64,000 bases of DNA from Orientallactaga sibirica (GCA_036365145.1 JAEOAD010000015.1:8735501-8799500), one strand, 5' to 3'. Numbered from the stretch's first letter, positions 22,815 through 35,154 are shown. Numbers and translations: made by a program. Notes: generated by a model not told the origin, from the letters alone.

Positions 22815-23218
22815 TTCCGCCTTATTTTTTTAAGACAGGTCTCTCACTGAACCTGGAACTCAACAATTCAGCTAGACTAAGCTATCCAGCAAGCCCTAGG
22901 GATATGCCTGTCTGCTTCTCGAACACTGTGATTACAGGTATGTGCCACCACACCTAGAGTTTTCACATGGTTTTTAGTTACCCAAAATTAGATCTGCCTG
23001 CTTGTGTGGCAAGTCTCATACACACAAAGGTCAATATAAATTATTTTTATTCCTTTTTGTCCAACTAATTTTCTTCACCCCATTTTGTATGTTGAAAATA
23101 AACAGATCACAGACAACATTTGCCACAAACAATATGCCCATTAGGTTATAATGATAAATATGCAAAGTTCACTGAGTAAGTGAAAAATGCATATGTGATG
23201 AATTTCTCTATAGAGTTA

Positions 23219-23297
23219 TATATTTATTTATATATGTATATATGCATATACACATACATATATTCACATTCACATACTCACATACATACATACATTT
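23219..23297. repeat. TA/CATA-rich microsatellite
   Basis: Irregular alternating (TA)n, (CATA)n and (CACATA)n. Confidence 0.85.
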
Positions 23298-24319
23298 AGA
23301 TGTGAAAAGACATCCTAAAAATGGAATTTTCCTTTCCAAGCCAAATTACAGTACTTTGTTGAGCAAAAGTATGAACTTATTTTCATCTCATGCATTACCA
23401 TATGGCATACTTGTACTTTTTTGTGAATCACAGAAAAAGCTATTCAAACAGAGACATTAAATAGACTCATAAGTAATTATTGACAATTAAGTACCTTCTG
23501 AAGACAGGTTGGAACACACGCATTCCAACAGAATTTTCATAGGTTGATTATTCTAAGAGTTTTCCAATGAAAACAATACTTTATAATATTATTGTAAAAT
23601 AATTTGGCAAACTCTTTCTCTGTACATCTGCTTACATACTCTTATGACATGCCTTGTTTCAAAAAATAATTCTTATGCATTTTTGGTGTTTTTTTTCTAT
23701 GTTTTATTAATGGGTAATAATCCTCATCATGAGAAGTATCTGGAACCCTAGAATATCCATACTGCTATGCCTTATACATATCATGATTCTGCAGATTTGG
23801 GTAGGTTGGGTAGATGGTTGGAGCCACTCCACTAATATGTCAGTCAGGACTTATGACAATGGGCCCCTCAAAAGCTGTTGGATTAGCTGTGTGTGAAGAA
23901 AATGATGCCAGAAAAAAAATGCATTTCATTTGGCACAGTTCTAGTCTTTGAGAACATGTCTTTATATTTTACTAAAATAGATAGCCATACTTGTATTCCT
24001 TTATGGAGAAATTTTAATCTAATTGCTTTCCACATAGAAACCATTTGTTATTCTGGTCATACTCACCTACAGATCATAGATCCTCATTAAACATGGTGCT
24101 TGGAGCTAAAGACAGTACTCCAAATATGACCAAACCCAGTCAGAATACAGAGGGCTTGTCACTTTCAGACTTCCTAATACACATATTACAATGATGCCAA
24201 GGCTGTATTCATCTTGACATGAGATATCACTTTTTGTTGCTTAAATTTGATGTAAAAAGATCAATTTGATCTAACATTTTGTTTTATTTGGAATTGTATT
24301 GCACAATTTTATGATATGG
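23298..24319. other. Single-copy sequence
   Basis: No gene seen. A 65-codon frame at 23893-24090 (+) has no motif. Confidence 0.5.
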
Positions 24320-24402
24320 CTTTGGCTGGCCTTGAACTCTCAGTTCTCCTGCTTCAGTATCCCTAGTGCTAGGATTACAGACATGAACCTCTATGCCATT
24401 CC
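24320..24402 (-). mobile_element. Old, truncated B1 SINE, antisense
   Basis: GGCTGGCCTTGAACTCTCAG and AGTGCTAGGATTACAGACAT are the antisense B1 core, diverged and missing its 3' half. Confidence 0.75.
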
Positions 24403-24922
24403 TAATATTAAAGTAAATCAAATGTGATTTGGATTAGTTAATTATTTTGTCTCATCAACTGCTTATAATTAAACAGATATGTGTATATTTTCTGTCTTAT
24501 TTTTCATTATTGTAGCTGCTTCAAATTTGAATTTTGTTAGCAACTTAGCTGTTTTGATTAACAATATAATATTTAACTCAATGAAAGACATGAAAATGTG
24601 AAGATAAAATTTCTAGGAAGTCTAACTTATCACTAAAATATTGTGTCTTAGAGTTTTCCAAGCTCTTTTTCTTTCAGCTTCTTTATGGATGATTTATTGC
24701 ATTATTTAGTATTGCTTTGTAACTTCATTTCCCAACAATTCTAAATTTTATTGGATAAAATAATTATAATTAGCACACAATACATGGTTATTACAGTTAC
24801 ATTTACCCATTTATTTCAATATTGCACCAATATAATAAAACATTTTTTAAAATTTTAAGTTATTATTTAATAAATCTGGAATTTATCACTCAGCAAATTC
24901 TTGTATTAAAATATTTGAAGAA
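24403..24922. other. Single-copy AT-rich sequence
   Basis: No gene or recognisable repeat. Confidence 0.5.
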
Positions 24923-25300
24923 GGGCTGGAGAGATGGCTTAGCTGTTAAGGTGCCTGCCTCCTAAGCCGAAGAACCCGGTTCCAAGCAGGAAGATCTGGG
25001 TTCACATAAAATCCTAGAGCCCATTTAAAAAGCCATGTGTGGTGGCATATTTGTAATGATAGCACTGAGGAGGCAGAAACAGGAGTATCCCTGGGGCTCA
25101 CTGGCCAGCCACTATAGCCTACTTGGAAAGTTCTGTGTCAGTGGAAATCCCTGTCTCAAAAATGATGGAGGGTCCCTAGGCATGACATCTTAATATGTTC
25201 ACTATTTCCACATTCATGCACACATTTGTCTATGAGCCCCTGCACATACATGCATACACACACATAAGCATACATACACACATGCACAGTCACGTACAAA
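24923..25300 (+). mobile_element. B3-type SINE, sense
   Basis: tRNA-type head GGGCTGGAGAGATGGCTTAG, B1-related middle (TGGTGGCATATTTGTAATGA, GGAGTATCCCTGGGGCTCAC) and CA-rich tail to about 25300, in the order expected for B3. Confidence 0.9.
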
Positions 25301-25324
25301 TATAAGTGATATATGATAGCTGTG

Positions 25325-25690
25325 TTACTGAGCTTTCTGCCAGTATGATGAAAATCCTAAAATAATTAACTCAAGAAGTAGCTAAAGGGCTTATTTTGGC
25401 ACAGTTTTGGAGATCTCACATAAATGAGATCCATTATTTTGGGATTCTGGTGAGAATCTGATATGATGATAATGGGAAAGCACATGCCTGAACAAGCTGC
25501 TTACCTTGTTAGCTAAGAACCAAAGGAAAGGAAGAAAACCCCAAGGGCACAATGACCTAATGACATCTCACTGTCCAGTACCACAACCTAGATGATGTAC
25601 CACTCCCCAAAATCCATTTGTAAGACCAAGACTTGAGCATATGTGCCCTGGGAGACACTTATCCAAATCATATTAGTACCATCAGATTTT
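25325..25690 (-). mobile_element. MaLR-type LTR, antisense, diverged
   Basis: GCCAGTATGATGAAAATCCT, GGCTTATTTTGGCACAG and GAGACACTTATCCAAATCAT follow the antisense order seen in the better copy at 46745-47090. Boundaries approximate. Confidence 0.55.
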
Positions 25691-26683
25691 TCCAAAGAGT
25701 TATACCTTGGTGAATGTATGGAGGTTCTATCATACATCTGACCCATATTTTACTCTCCATACTTCTTTTATGAATATTTTGGGAATAAAAGGAACAGTAA
25801 AATTCTAAAATTTTTGTGGACTTTTACTTTCAGATGGAAAGATTAAGGTGTGAAATGTATCCTAATAACTCACAGATTTACAGCCTTTAATGGGAGATGG
25901 TCAAATTAGTGTTGTGATATTCAAGAAGAAAAATTATAAATTGAGGCATTTTTGGTGGCTTCAAATATAAAATTAATGACCCCTCTTAATTTTTAATTAC
26001 TTCTCTAGACTAGTCAGAATACTAGACACTGTAGTATATTTAGAAAAAAATTAAACTATTATTAGGATAAAAAAGGTAAAAGCTGTATGTGGTAATAGAG
26101 ATACTGCACCAGTGAATGGACAAGAATCCCTTGAGCGCTGAGAGTTCTGGCATTTGTACTTTTCCATTGTCCTTTAACTGGTGTTCTCTTTCTGCCTTGT
26201 TATCCCATCTCTATTCCAGAGTGACTGAAATAGTACAAAGAGGAAATGAAATGACAATAAGGGGTCAGAAAATGGACAAAGAAATCTAATTAAATAGAAA
26301 CATGCTTCTTTAAATAAAATAAAAATAGACCATTTCTTCAGTGGATAGTAAATTGTCTTTAGTTAAGTCTAATCCCAGAACATTTTGCTAAAGGTATATT
26401 GCAGCATTTGCTCACTATAGGACATACCAATTGTCTGTGCACCATGTAAAGGAGAGAGAAGCACCCTGGGTAATAAACCAAGGCAGGCCTAACACAAAAC
26501 ACCACTCATCTCTGACTCACCACTAACAGATTGTTTGTATTACATCTACTGTGGTTTCTAAATACAAATTGGAGAAAAGCCAGTCATGCAAATAAGTGAT
26601 CAGTGTTTTAGTTGTCTGCTGGAAGACAGCCTTCAGTCTTTAATCAGAAACAATGTAAGGTTGTTCATAAAGGTTATGCTTGG
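25691..26683. other. Single-copy sequence
   Basis: No gene seen. Confidence 0.5.
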
Positions 26684-26900
26684 GCCTGGAGAGATGACTT
26701 AGCAGTTAAGTGCTTGCATGTGAAGTCTAAGGACCCCAGTTTGAGGGTTGATTCCCCAGGATCTACATAAGCCAGATGCGTAAGGTGGCACATGCATCTG
26801 GAGTTAATTTGCAGTGGCTGGAGGCCCTGGTGAGCCCATTCTCTCTCTATCTTTCTCTCTCTGTCTGTCACTCTCAAATAAGTAAAAAATAAACAAAAAA
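26684..26900 (+). mobile_element. B2-like SINE, sense
   Basis: GGGCCTGGAGAGATGACTTA head, AGTGGCTGGAGGCCCTGGTG body, CT-rich segment and an AATAAAC-rich tail. It ends just upstream of the L1 target site. Confidence 0.95.
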
Positions 26901-27050
26901 GTCATGTTTTATTGTTTGCTTAGTTAGAAAATACGATCCTCTGAGAACTCCCTATGCAGTTCTCTGCCCCATTTTGTGAGTGGGTCGTTTAATTTTTTTA
27001 TTATTTAGATTTTTGAGTTCTTTGTAGTTTTAGAAATTAGGCCTCTGTCC

Positions 27051-27625
27051 AATGTGAAATGGCAAACACACACTTATGAAAATGTTCAACATCCCTAATC
27101 ATCAGTGAAAAGCAAATTAAAACATCTATGAGATTCTACCTTACCCCAGTAAGGATAGCAAAAATTTAAAAAGTCTAATAACAACAAATGCTGTGAGGGT
27201 GTGGAGAAATAGGAACCCTGATTCACTGCTGGTGGGAATGTAAGCTGGTACAACCACTATGGAAAGCAATATGGAGACTCCTAAAATGGATGACTATAGA
27301 GTTACCAACAGACCCAGTTATCCCCTTAGTGGGCATTTACCCTAAAAGGACCAAGCCACAATTCAGAGATATTTGCCCAACCATGTTTATAGCTGCTCAA
27401 TTCATAATAGCTAAGAGCTGGAATCAACCCAGATGTCCATCATTAGATGAATGGATAACTAAGATGTGGTATATCTACACAATGGAATTCTACACAGCAG
27501 TAAGGAAAAATGACACAAAGCAATTTGAAGAAAAATGGTCAAATTTGGAATAGATCATTCTTAGTGAACTTACCCAATCACAGAAAGATAAGCATCACAT
27601 GGTCTCACTCATCTGTGGCTCCTAA
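27051..27625 (+). pseudogene. LINE-1 ORF2 C-terminal part
   Basis: Starts within the region coding MANTHL-type text and runs through PVIPLVGIYPK, AQFIIAKSWNQPRCPSLDEW, YTMEFYTAVRKN and KWSNLE. A premature TAG follows at about 27552, but the homologous frame continues to MVSLICGS and TAA at 27623-27625, the canonical L1 ORF2 stop. Roughly the last 190 codons of a protein of about 1,250; no catalytic domain remains. Confidence 0.92.
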
Positions 27626-27679
27626 TTTGTATTTTCCCCATATGCTGACACACCTAACAAACATCTCCAGAACTGGACA

Positions 27680-27722
27680 ATAGGGAAGGAGGGGTGGGAG
27701 GTCAGGGCAAGGGTGCGGGGGA
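27680..27722 (+). other. G-run tract early in L1 3' UTR
   Basis: GGGAAGGAGGGGTGGGAGG followed by further GGG runs, about 60 bases after the ORF2 stop, in the same position as the tract of the antisense L1. A candidate G-quadruplex on the sense strand. Confidence 0.7.
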
Positions 27723-29028
27723 CAAAAAACTGGACCCAAATGGAAATGGTCACATAAACTCCTACATCCTGAAAGACATACTTAAAGGTCGAACCTGAAT
27801 CAGGTGCTTAGAGAGAATACCTGAATGACTCACAGGGGCCTGAAGAGGGTATGATAAAGACTAACCTCAATCTCCTCCTGTTTCTCTCTCTATCACTCCC
27901 TCTTCTCTCTCTTCTCTCTTTCTCTTTCATATTACCTGTATTTTTTCTTCCTTCATCTTCCTTGGCACTGACCTGTAACTCCCAGTACTAGCATGTGGCT
28001 AACCTCCACAATGAGCTGTTGATCAGTGAGACCTATAAGGTTTCCCAAAAGAAGACAGATTTCTGTCAGAGTACTTGATGACCCACCAAAGGTTATTGGT
28101 ATGACCCTACTGCCAAAGACACCATATGCTGTTCGGATGGAACATGGAGAGACCTGGCTGGAATCTGGAAGAGAGTCAGGCTCCAGACAGTTAGCTTGTC
28201 TATTGCCAGAAGGGGCTACATAAGTGACTGGGGGAAATGACCAACATCTGTCTAAGCAACTCGTTGTCTAAGCTACTCAGCAGCAATCAACCTGACATGA
28301 TGCTCACCAAAGTGCAATAGTGGCACACAGCCATGGTGGGTTACCAACTGTTCTAGATTTGGCTAACGGATCCACTCAGTGGAATGGAACCCATACGTGG
28401 AATGGGGAATCAAGTCAGAACCATATCCAAAAATGAGTCCACTCTCCAATATCAAGCTCCCACCATTAGTGGGATAATAAAGGGCCTACACCTATTAAAT
28501 TATCTCTAAAATAATAATGGTGATCCATGTATCTTGCACTGACCTCACTCTCTGTTGGAGAATCTGCTTCTTTCTTTCAGATGGATGCAGAACCTGAGGA
28601 GAGAATCAGCCCATAGCACCAACTGAAGCCATAGAGTTACAGGGGAAATGAGCAAGAGTGTTGCTTTATGGGTGAACCTGGTACCAGCACAAGGGTGAAG
28701 GAGATAGACACAAAGAACACTCAACCCTTACCAAATCAGATATCCAGAGACACAGAGACTCACAAAACCTCGTCACTGAAATAGACCTAAAATGAACCCA
28801 ACATGGCTCAGAGAAATTCACTGAAGAGGGGGCGGAAAGATTGTTAGAGCCATGAGTTGGGTCATTATATACAGTCATTGCCTCTCCCACATAACTGATG
28901 GCTACCCCATAAGGCAAGACCCACATTACCCATTGGGGAAGGACTGGAAGAAGGCTAACAATGGCACCATCATGGTTGTATGAATACTATATACATAACT
29001 AATGAAACAAAAAGGAAAGTATGATCCT

Positions 29029-30053
29029 TCTTTTCAACTTAAAAGTTGGTGGAAGTTTTTGATGAACTCAAGGTAGAATCTGGATTCTGCAATATCTAAA
29101 TACAATCACAATGATTTCATATTTTCATAGTCACTTAATTCAAAGGCTTACCCTATGGCAAGTATGGGTTACTAAGAGAAAAAGACAGTGATTGGTTCAA
29201 TGGGCATAGGATTTTTCTTGGTGCTGATAAGAACTCAAACTGGCCATTCTCAGAACTTCTAGAAAAGCATTAGTAAGCAACTCCTCATCAAGTTCATCCT
29301 AATAAATGAACTGGCCAAGTACCAAATCCTACTCAGAATCAATCATTTGAGAACCATCTGAGGAAATAGAAGTGCATGAAGGAAACCAGACAAGAGCAGC
29401 TAAAGAGATGAAAGGACAGCCACGTTATATGGTGCCACAGAGGTCAGGGCAATCACATGTTTGAAGATCAGACTGATTGAAATTATAAAGCATAAAGCAG
29501 GAGTCTACTTAGAAATGAGAAATGGAGTTGACTACAATGACTCACAAGCATAGCAAAAGCAGTGACAGATGTACAGGTAAGGATACAGTAAGGTTTTGGA
29601 CAGGACTTAAAGTAGAGACAGTAAGAATAGATACTTGTTTCAGTATTATATTGTAATTGTTTTAGAATGAGAAAAACCTGGGCATTCAAATAACTTTGTG
29701 ATTCAATTAATGTATAGTAGCCAATAATTTATGGAGCCCATACTTTAGTATTCTATGGACAAATATCCAGACTGACCATTTTTCACCTTGAGATGTTTCC
29801 ACACTGATTCTTCATCTGTAAATGTGTGTTATTAGACCCACACCAGAATAAGCTAGATGTTTTCTTTGAACATATTCTAAGAAGTAAAATCAATGCAGCC
29901 AGTCTCTTGGGAGGAAGAAGGCTCTAGACTCCAGAACTTGGGTGAATGAACTTATCATTCCAGAGAAGAAGACTCTTAAACTGTAGTTAGTAGAAATGAC
30001 AGAGTAGGTGCATCTACCTTCATGGGGTTGGATGTGACAGATGAATTTAATAG
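29029..30053. other. Single-copy sequence
   Basis: No gene seen. Confidence 0.5.
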
Positions 30054-30307
30054 TATTTTTTTTTAAAGAAAGCAACACACAAAGAGAGAGACAGAGACAG
30101 ACAGAGAAGAGAGAAGAGATAGAGAATTGGTCTAGGGCCTCAGCCACTGAAATCGAACTCCAGATGCTTGCACCACCTAGTGGAAATGTGTGACCTTGCA
30201 CTTACCTTCCCTTTGTGCATCTGGTTTATGTGGGATCTGGAGAGTAGAACAGGGGTCCTTAGGCTTTGCAGTCAAGCACCCTAACCATTAAGCCATCTCT
30301 CCAGCCC
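30054..30307 (-). mobile_element. B2-like SINE, antisense (long variant)
   Basis: T-rich tail, GA-rich segment, GGCCTCAGCCACTGAAATCG body, long-variant TGTGTGACCTTG, head AAGCCATCTCTCCAGCC. Confidence 0.95.
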
Positions 30308-30574
30308 AAGATATCTTTTTATAAATAACGTTTTGTAGGGAACATTTGTTTATGTTGTGTTTATAGCTCTTCCCATTATAGCATCAGAGTTGAAAGGCTG
30401 AAATGGACATCATGTGGTCTTCAAAGCCTAAAATATCTAGCCTCTATCCCTTTAAGGATGCTACCAGTTTCTGTCCTGTAGCATCAAGAGTTTATTAATA
30501 TCATTCATTTGTTATGAATTAATATGTGTATGAGTTTTTAAGTTAATTCTTTATATTTATTTTTAATTTTTAAA

Positions 30575-30786
30575 AATGTTTTTAATTATTTATTTGAGAG
30601 AGAGACATACACAAATAGCCAGGTAGAGAGAGTGAGAAAGAGAATGGGTGTGCCAGGGCCTCCAGCTACTGCAAAGGAACTCCAGATACATGTGCTCCTT
30701 AAGCTTCTGGCTTACATGGGGGAATCAAACTTGGGTCCTTTGGCTTTGCAGGAAAGCACCTTAATCACTAAGGCATCTCTCCAGCC
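30575..30786 (-). mobile_element. B2-like SINE, antisense
   Basis: A TTATTTATTTGAGAGAGAG tail region, GGGCCTCCAGCTACTGCAAA body, head CATCTCTCCAGCC, directly against an L1 3' UTR piece. Confidence 0.95.
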
Positions 30787-31345
30787 CCTTATGTTTAATT
30801 TTTTATTAAGTAGAAATTTTGTATGGACACATTATATGTTGGTACCATCATTTTCCTCTGTCCCCACTCCACTGAGGACACTCCTTAGTGGGTTGTCTGT
30901 TATTCCCCATGGAGTTGTGGATTATAAGCTGTGAGAGAAGCAATAATTCATGGGGGGCAATGCCTCTGGATAATCCCTCCCACCCTGTGGCTCTGTCCCC
31001 TCTTCTGCAAAGTTTCCTGAGCCTCGGTGGGTTCACTTTAAGTCTACTTTGATGTTGGGCTCTCCGCAGCTTTTAGATTTTTGCTTTGGTGCATTTTGAG
31101 TATCCTCAGTGTTTGTCTCCATCACCCTGGCCCAGGTTGTCAGGCTTACCATGGAAGTAGTACTCTTGTTCATTTTGCCAGTTCCTCTACGGTTTCATCT
31201 AGGCTCTAGTTGTGTGTGGGTGGTTCATCTTCTGCCAGGGAGTCAGCTATCCTTGTCTTGGTTATAGATTTTGGTTGTCCTTGGTACTTGTTGCTTTAAT
31301 GGAATGCAGCAAGGCCCTGCTTCCAGCTTCTCTTATGCTTTCCTT
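30787..31345 (-). mobile_element. LINE-1 3' UTR fragment, antisense
   Basis: GTATGGACACATTATATGTT, CTGAGCCTCGGTGGGTTCAC, AGTCTACTTTGATGTTGGGC and TAGATTTTTGCTTTGGT are colinear with 34255-34800, and more loosely with the 3' UTRs at 6900-7300 and 28600-29000. It belongs to a separate 3'-UTR lineage shared with 34245-34800. Confidence 0.8.
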
Positions 31346-32227
31346 CAGTATCTGTATTTTTTTAAAATTATTTATTTATTCTTCTTCCAGAGGATAATAT
31401 CTTATCAGTCAAGAGACTGAAATTCAAATTCTGCAGTGAACTGACCTGAATCTGACTTCTTCCATTAACAGTATTCTGAATGTTCACTTGAACCTATGCC
31501 AATGCCAGTGTCCAGAACTGAAGGGACCCTGCCAGTCAGTTCACTGCTTCTACACTATTCATCTTCTCTATTTCCCTCGGACAAAGCTATCCCCAAAGGA
31601 AAGAGAATACTGTTGTATTTGTGGTGCCTTGCCACTCACTCTGTAATTGATCTGCATTTTATTCTAGTCAGAATCTATCTTTTTCTCAAATTTTCCAAAG
31701 TATTCTTGTCTTACCCTTAAATATTTCTTATTTTTCAGGTCTATGTTCCTAACTATGTCTGTGTTCCTTTTCTCACTAGTTGATCTCCATCTAGATGAAA
31801 TAGATGATCTAAAAATTAAATTAAGAAAATTTAAGAAAATTAAAATTGAGAAAAATATAACCCATACCTCCCAGGGTTCTTTTGATCACTTTCACCTTCA
31901 GGCGAACACCTGTTGTAATTCATAGATGCACGGGAATCCTGTGCCTCCTGCTGACTGACTACTAGTTTCTGGTAATAATTAAATATTTCCTGTGCTCTTT
32001 CATTGAGAATATTGGAAACCAGCAAATACCCAGAGCATGATTTAACACGAGATATCACGCAGTTTTTTTCTCTTCATGCAAGAGTCTAATATATTGGTCA
32101 AGATAAAATATACCTTTTATCCCAGAAAGGACAGTATTCTGAAAGTAGGTTACCAGTGCATAAGTTCTTGATTTAAGTTTTATGAAGGACAGAGTCCTTC
32201 AATGAGTTACTTCTCTCTATTTTATTT
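31346..32227. other. Single-copy sequence
   Basis: No gene seen. Confidence 0.5.
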
Positions 32228-32436
32228 TAAAAATATTTTATATACTTATTTGCAAGCAAAGAGAGGCAGAGAGAGAGGGAAAATGGGCAGACCAAGGACT
32301 CCAGCCACTGCAAATGAACTCCAGATGCACATGCCACTTTGTACATCCGGCTTTACATGGGTGCTGGAGAATGGAACCTAAGTCATTAGTATATGCAGAC
32401 AAGTGACTTAACCCCTGAGCCATCTCTCTAGGCCCA
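32228..32436 (-). mobile_element. B2-like SINE, antisense
   Basis: TTTGCAAGCAAAGAGAGGCA, GGACTCCAGCCACTGCAAAT and the head GAGCCATCTCTCTAGGCC. It abuts the outer edge of the MaLR 3' LTR. Confidence 0.94.
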
Positions 32437-32791
32437 CATCTTTGCCACAGTAACCATACCCCAACAAAAATCAGCTTAAGGGAAGAAAGGTTTACTTTGA
32501 CCCAAGATTTGAGATTATAGTACATCATGTGAGAATAGTACAGAGACCCAAACAACTCAAAGCTGTGATAGATGCATGAGTTTGCTTGCTTACATATGCA
32601 AGGATCACAGGGTAGAGACAAGAACGGAGTAAGATCTGGCTCTAAACCTCAAGGCCTGCCCTACCAGCAACCCCCTTCCTCCAGGAAGGACACGCCTACT
32701 ATGGATTTCTTAATCTCTCAATCAGTGCCAACAACTTGGGTCTAAGTAATCAAACTCATCAGCCTGTGGGAGACATTCCACATTCAAGCCA
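32437..32791 (-). mobile_element. 3' LTR of the MaLR-type element
   Basis: CCACAGTAACCATACCCC, GGAAGAAAGGTTTACTTTG and GGGAGACATTCCACATTCA, ending at GCCA, which read in reverse gives the TGG start of a MaLR LTR. The adjoining internal side is purine-rich in the element's sense. Confidence 0.65.
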
Positions 32792-34018
32792 TAAAATTTT
32801 GCCCTGGGTACCACAAAGGCTTATAGCCATCTAATAATTCAAAATACATTTAGACTAATTTCCAAAGTTCTTATAGTCTTACAACTCCCACACTGTCCAC
32901 GTGTCCAAAGTCCAATGTCTCTTCTGAGACCCATGACAAACTCTAGTTATTAGCCATGGCAAAATTAAAAAAAAAAAAAAAACATTACATTCTTCCAATA
33001 TTTAATGATATAGAGTAAATAAACTCATTCCAAAAGGAAAAAAAAATAGTACAACAAGGAAAGACCAGACCTAAGAATGATTAATACCAAGGAGAGCAAA
33101 CATCAAACTGCACTTCTATATCCTGTATCTGGGCCTTTTATGTGATTACCTGGGTTCTAAGGGCATTTCATAGCCCTGTTCTTCCAGACATTGCCCAAAG
33201 CATCTGTGTATTCTCTCTTGGGATGATTGTACTCAGTACCTTCACCTTTTCTTGATAGAGATTCCACACTTTCATTATCTAAAGTATGTTGGGGTGTTCA
33301 CTGTACCATGGGTTTCACCTTCACAGCTTCACACAGAACCCATTCAGGAGCTCCACGTATAGAACCCAACACTACTAAGTGTTGCCTGACTTTGTTTGCT
33401 TTCCTGAACCTTGGCATAAGCCTCCACTGCCATTTCATTATTGCCTCTGGCATGCCTGCAAAAAGTACTCATGGAACACTACATTCTACAGCCAGCTTGA
33501 GGTGTAGACTGCCTCTTGGATGACAGCTATAGTGGACTCGGTGTGCCTTTGTACCTGAACATAAACGTGGAAAAATACTCACTGGGTAGAAACTGTCCAG
33601 CCAAGTGTCCTAAAGGCTCTGTTTTTGAGACACTTACCTTTCAAATAAGTTTGCATCATTATATCCCAGAGGAGCTCTTGCGGGAGTGGGGTGGGGGGGC
33701 TCTTGATCTCATGACCCCTAACCTATTCTTACCTATTATTCCAGGGAAAAGTATGAGGTTCCTACTTAGTGACACCAATTGCTTTAAAGATGATAGCCAC
33801 TCTTTTCAAACTCACCCTCTCCTCAACCTTCAGACATTCATTTGCCTTTTCTCACCCAAGTGTGCCTTTTCATATCTTTCTGTTTTCTCTTTCACTGTAA
33901 ATCTCAGTAAATGCAGTGACTATTATAAGCCTGAATGTTATGCTACTTTAAAATTTCTTCTACCAAATAACTTAGTCCATTGCTTTTGACTAATGTTAAA
34001 ATAATACAGGTAAAACAA

Positions 34019-34022
<4 letters not shown>

Positions 34023-34050
<28 letters not shown>

Positions 34051-34192
34051 GGTTCTCTGAGGTAGGATCTTGCTCTAGCCCAGGCTGATCCGGATTTCAC
34101 TATGCAATCTCAGGCTGGTTTTGAACTCAGAGAGATCCTCCTACCTCTGCTTCCTCCACTGCTGAGATTAAAAAGGTGTGCCATGATGATGC
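34023..34192 (-). mobile_element. B1 SINE, antisense
   Basis: T28 tract then GAGGTAGGATCTTGCTCTAG and CTGCTGAGATTAAAAAGGTG. It is diverged and lies within the MaLR internal region. Confidence 0.92.
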
Positions 34193-34244
34193 CCTAAAGT
34201 TGTCATTTTTTAAACATAAATGACCTCTAGACAAATTCCTGAGG

Positions 34245-34800
34245 GAGCCATTTATTATTATTATTAAGTAGATACTTTGAAGAAACACATCATGTGTTTG
34301 TACCATCATCTCCCTTCTCGCTGCCTCCATTCTACTGAGGGCCCTCTTCATGGGTGGCTGGTATTCACCTTCGGGGTGTGGCTATGAGTTGTGAGAGCAA
34401 CAGTCAGTCATTATGGGGGTGACAATGCCTCTAGATATTCCCTTCCACCCTGTGGTTCTGAAAATCTTTTTGTCCCCTTTTCTACAAAATTCCCTGAGCT
34501 TTGCTGGTTGTGTTTTAAGTCTACTTTAGTGTTGAGCTCTCAGCACCTTCTAGATTTCTGCTTTGGTAAACTTTGAGCATCCTCAGTGTCTATCACCATC
34601 ACTATGGTGCAGGTTATTAGGCTTGCTAGAAGCAGCTTAGAAGCTTGCTCATCTCATTAATTCGCCTGTGGTTTCAATAGGACCTTGGCTGATGTGCAAG
34701 GGGAGTCTCATATCATGATAGGGAATCAACTATCTTTTCTTGTCCTGTTCATAGAGTTTGGTTGTCCTCAGTTTTCACTGCCTTCTGTAATAGAAAAACA
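34245..34800 (-). mobile_element. LINE-1 3' UTR fragment, antisense
   Basis: ACACATCATGTGTTTGTACC, CCACCCTGTGGTTCTG, GTCTACTTTAGTGTTGAGCT and GATTTCTGCTTTGGTAAAC are colinear with 30787-31345. Confidence 0.8.
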
Positions 34801-35154
34801 GATTATCAAATGAAAGTGAGATCATTATAGGTTAAAGGGGATCAGCATGGGTAACTAAGAGAGATTTTTGATGGTTGTAGCCTCCCTTTCCACCAAATAC
34901 TAGTGAGAGCTTTTCCTTGAGGTCCATGATCCTGGTCTCTGTAGGTTTCTTGTTCACATGACTGTCTTCCTTTCTATTAGCTGGCTTGCTATGATCTGCT
35001 ATACGCCTACAGCAATGGCCCCATAAGCTCTGCTTACCACATTAGTCCACACCTTCACATTTCCAAATTTCTCTAAAAATCAGCTCCTAAGGCCTATAAG
35101 CAACATGATTAGATTTATTACAATAATGAGTCAAATCTGTGATTTTTGGTATTT

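Larger units (their letters stand above)
22405..23020 (-). mobile_element. B3-type SINE, antisense, interrupted by nested insertions
   Basis: The left part (22405-22520: GTGAAGGGCAGAAGTCACTG, CAGTTGCTCTCCATGTTA) and right part (22822-23020: GACAGGTCTCTCACTGAACC, GATTACAGGTATGTGCCACC) are adjacent segments of one B3. TTATTTTTT at both break edges (22512-22520 and 22822-22830) is the target-site duplication of the inserted material. Confidence 0.8.
26928..29028 (+). mobile_element. LINE-1, sense, 5'-inverted, with target-site duplication
   Basis: From 26941 to 27050 the sequence is antisense ORF2, matching 8866-8975 of the other L1. At about 27051 it switches to sense ORF2 beginning at the codons immediately next to the inverted piece, about ten bases being lost at the join, and continues through the 3' UTR to 29015. 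AAAATACGATCCT (26928-26940) and AAAGTATGATCCT (29016-29028) flank the whole unit with two transitions. This is the structure of a twin-primed, 5'-truncated L1 insertion. Only a short A-rich tail remains. Confidence 0.93.

Noticed and set aside
22541..22957. 138-codon + strand open frame rich in Leu/Phe/Tyr
   Set aside because: It reads across an L1 tip, (TTTA)n, an antisense B1 and B3; the apparent hydrophobic segment is the TTTA repeat.
33227..33989. Two overlapping + strand open frames of 98 and 157 codons
   Set aside because: They lie in the internal region of the MaLR-type repeat, have no domain motif, and the flanking text is repeat sequence; treated as chance frames.
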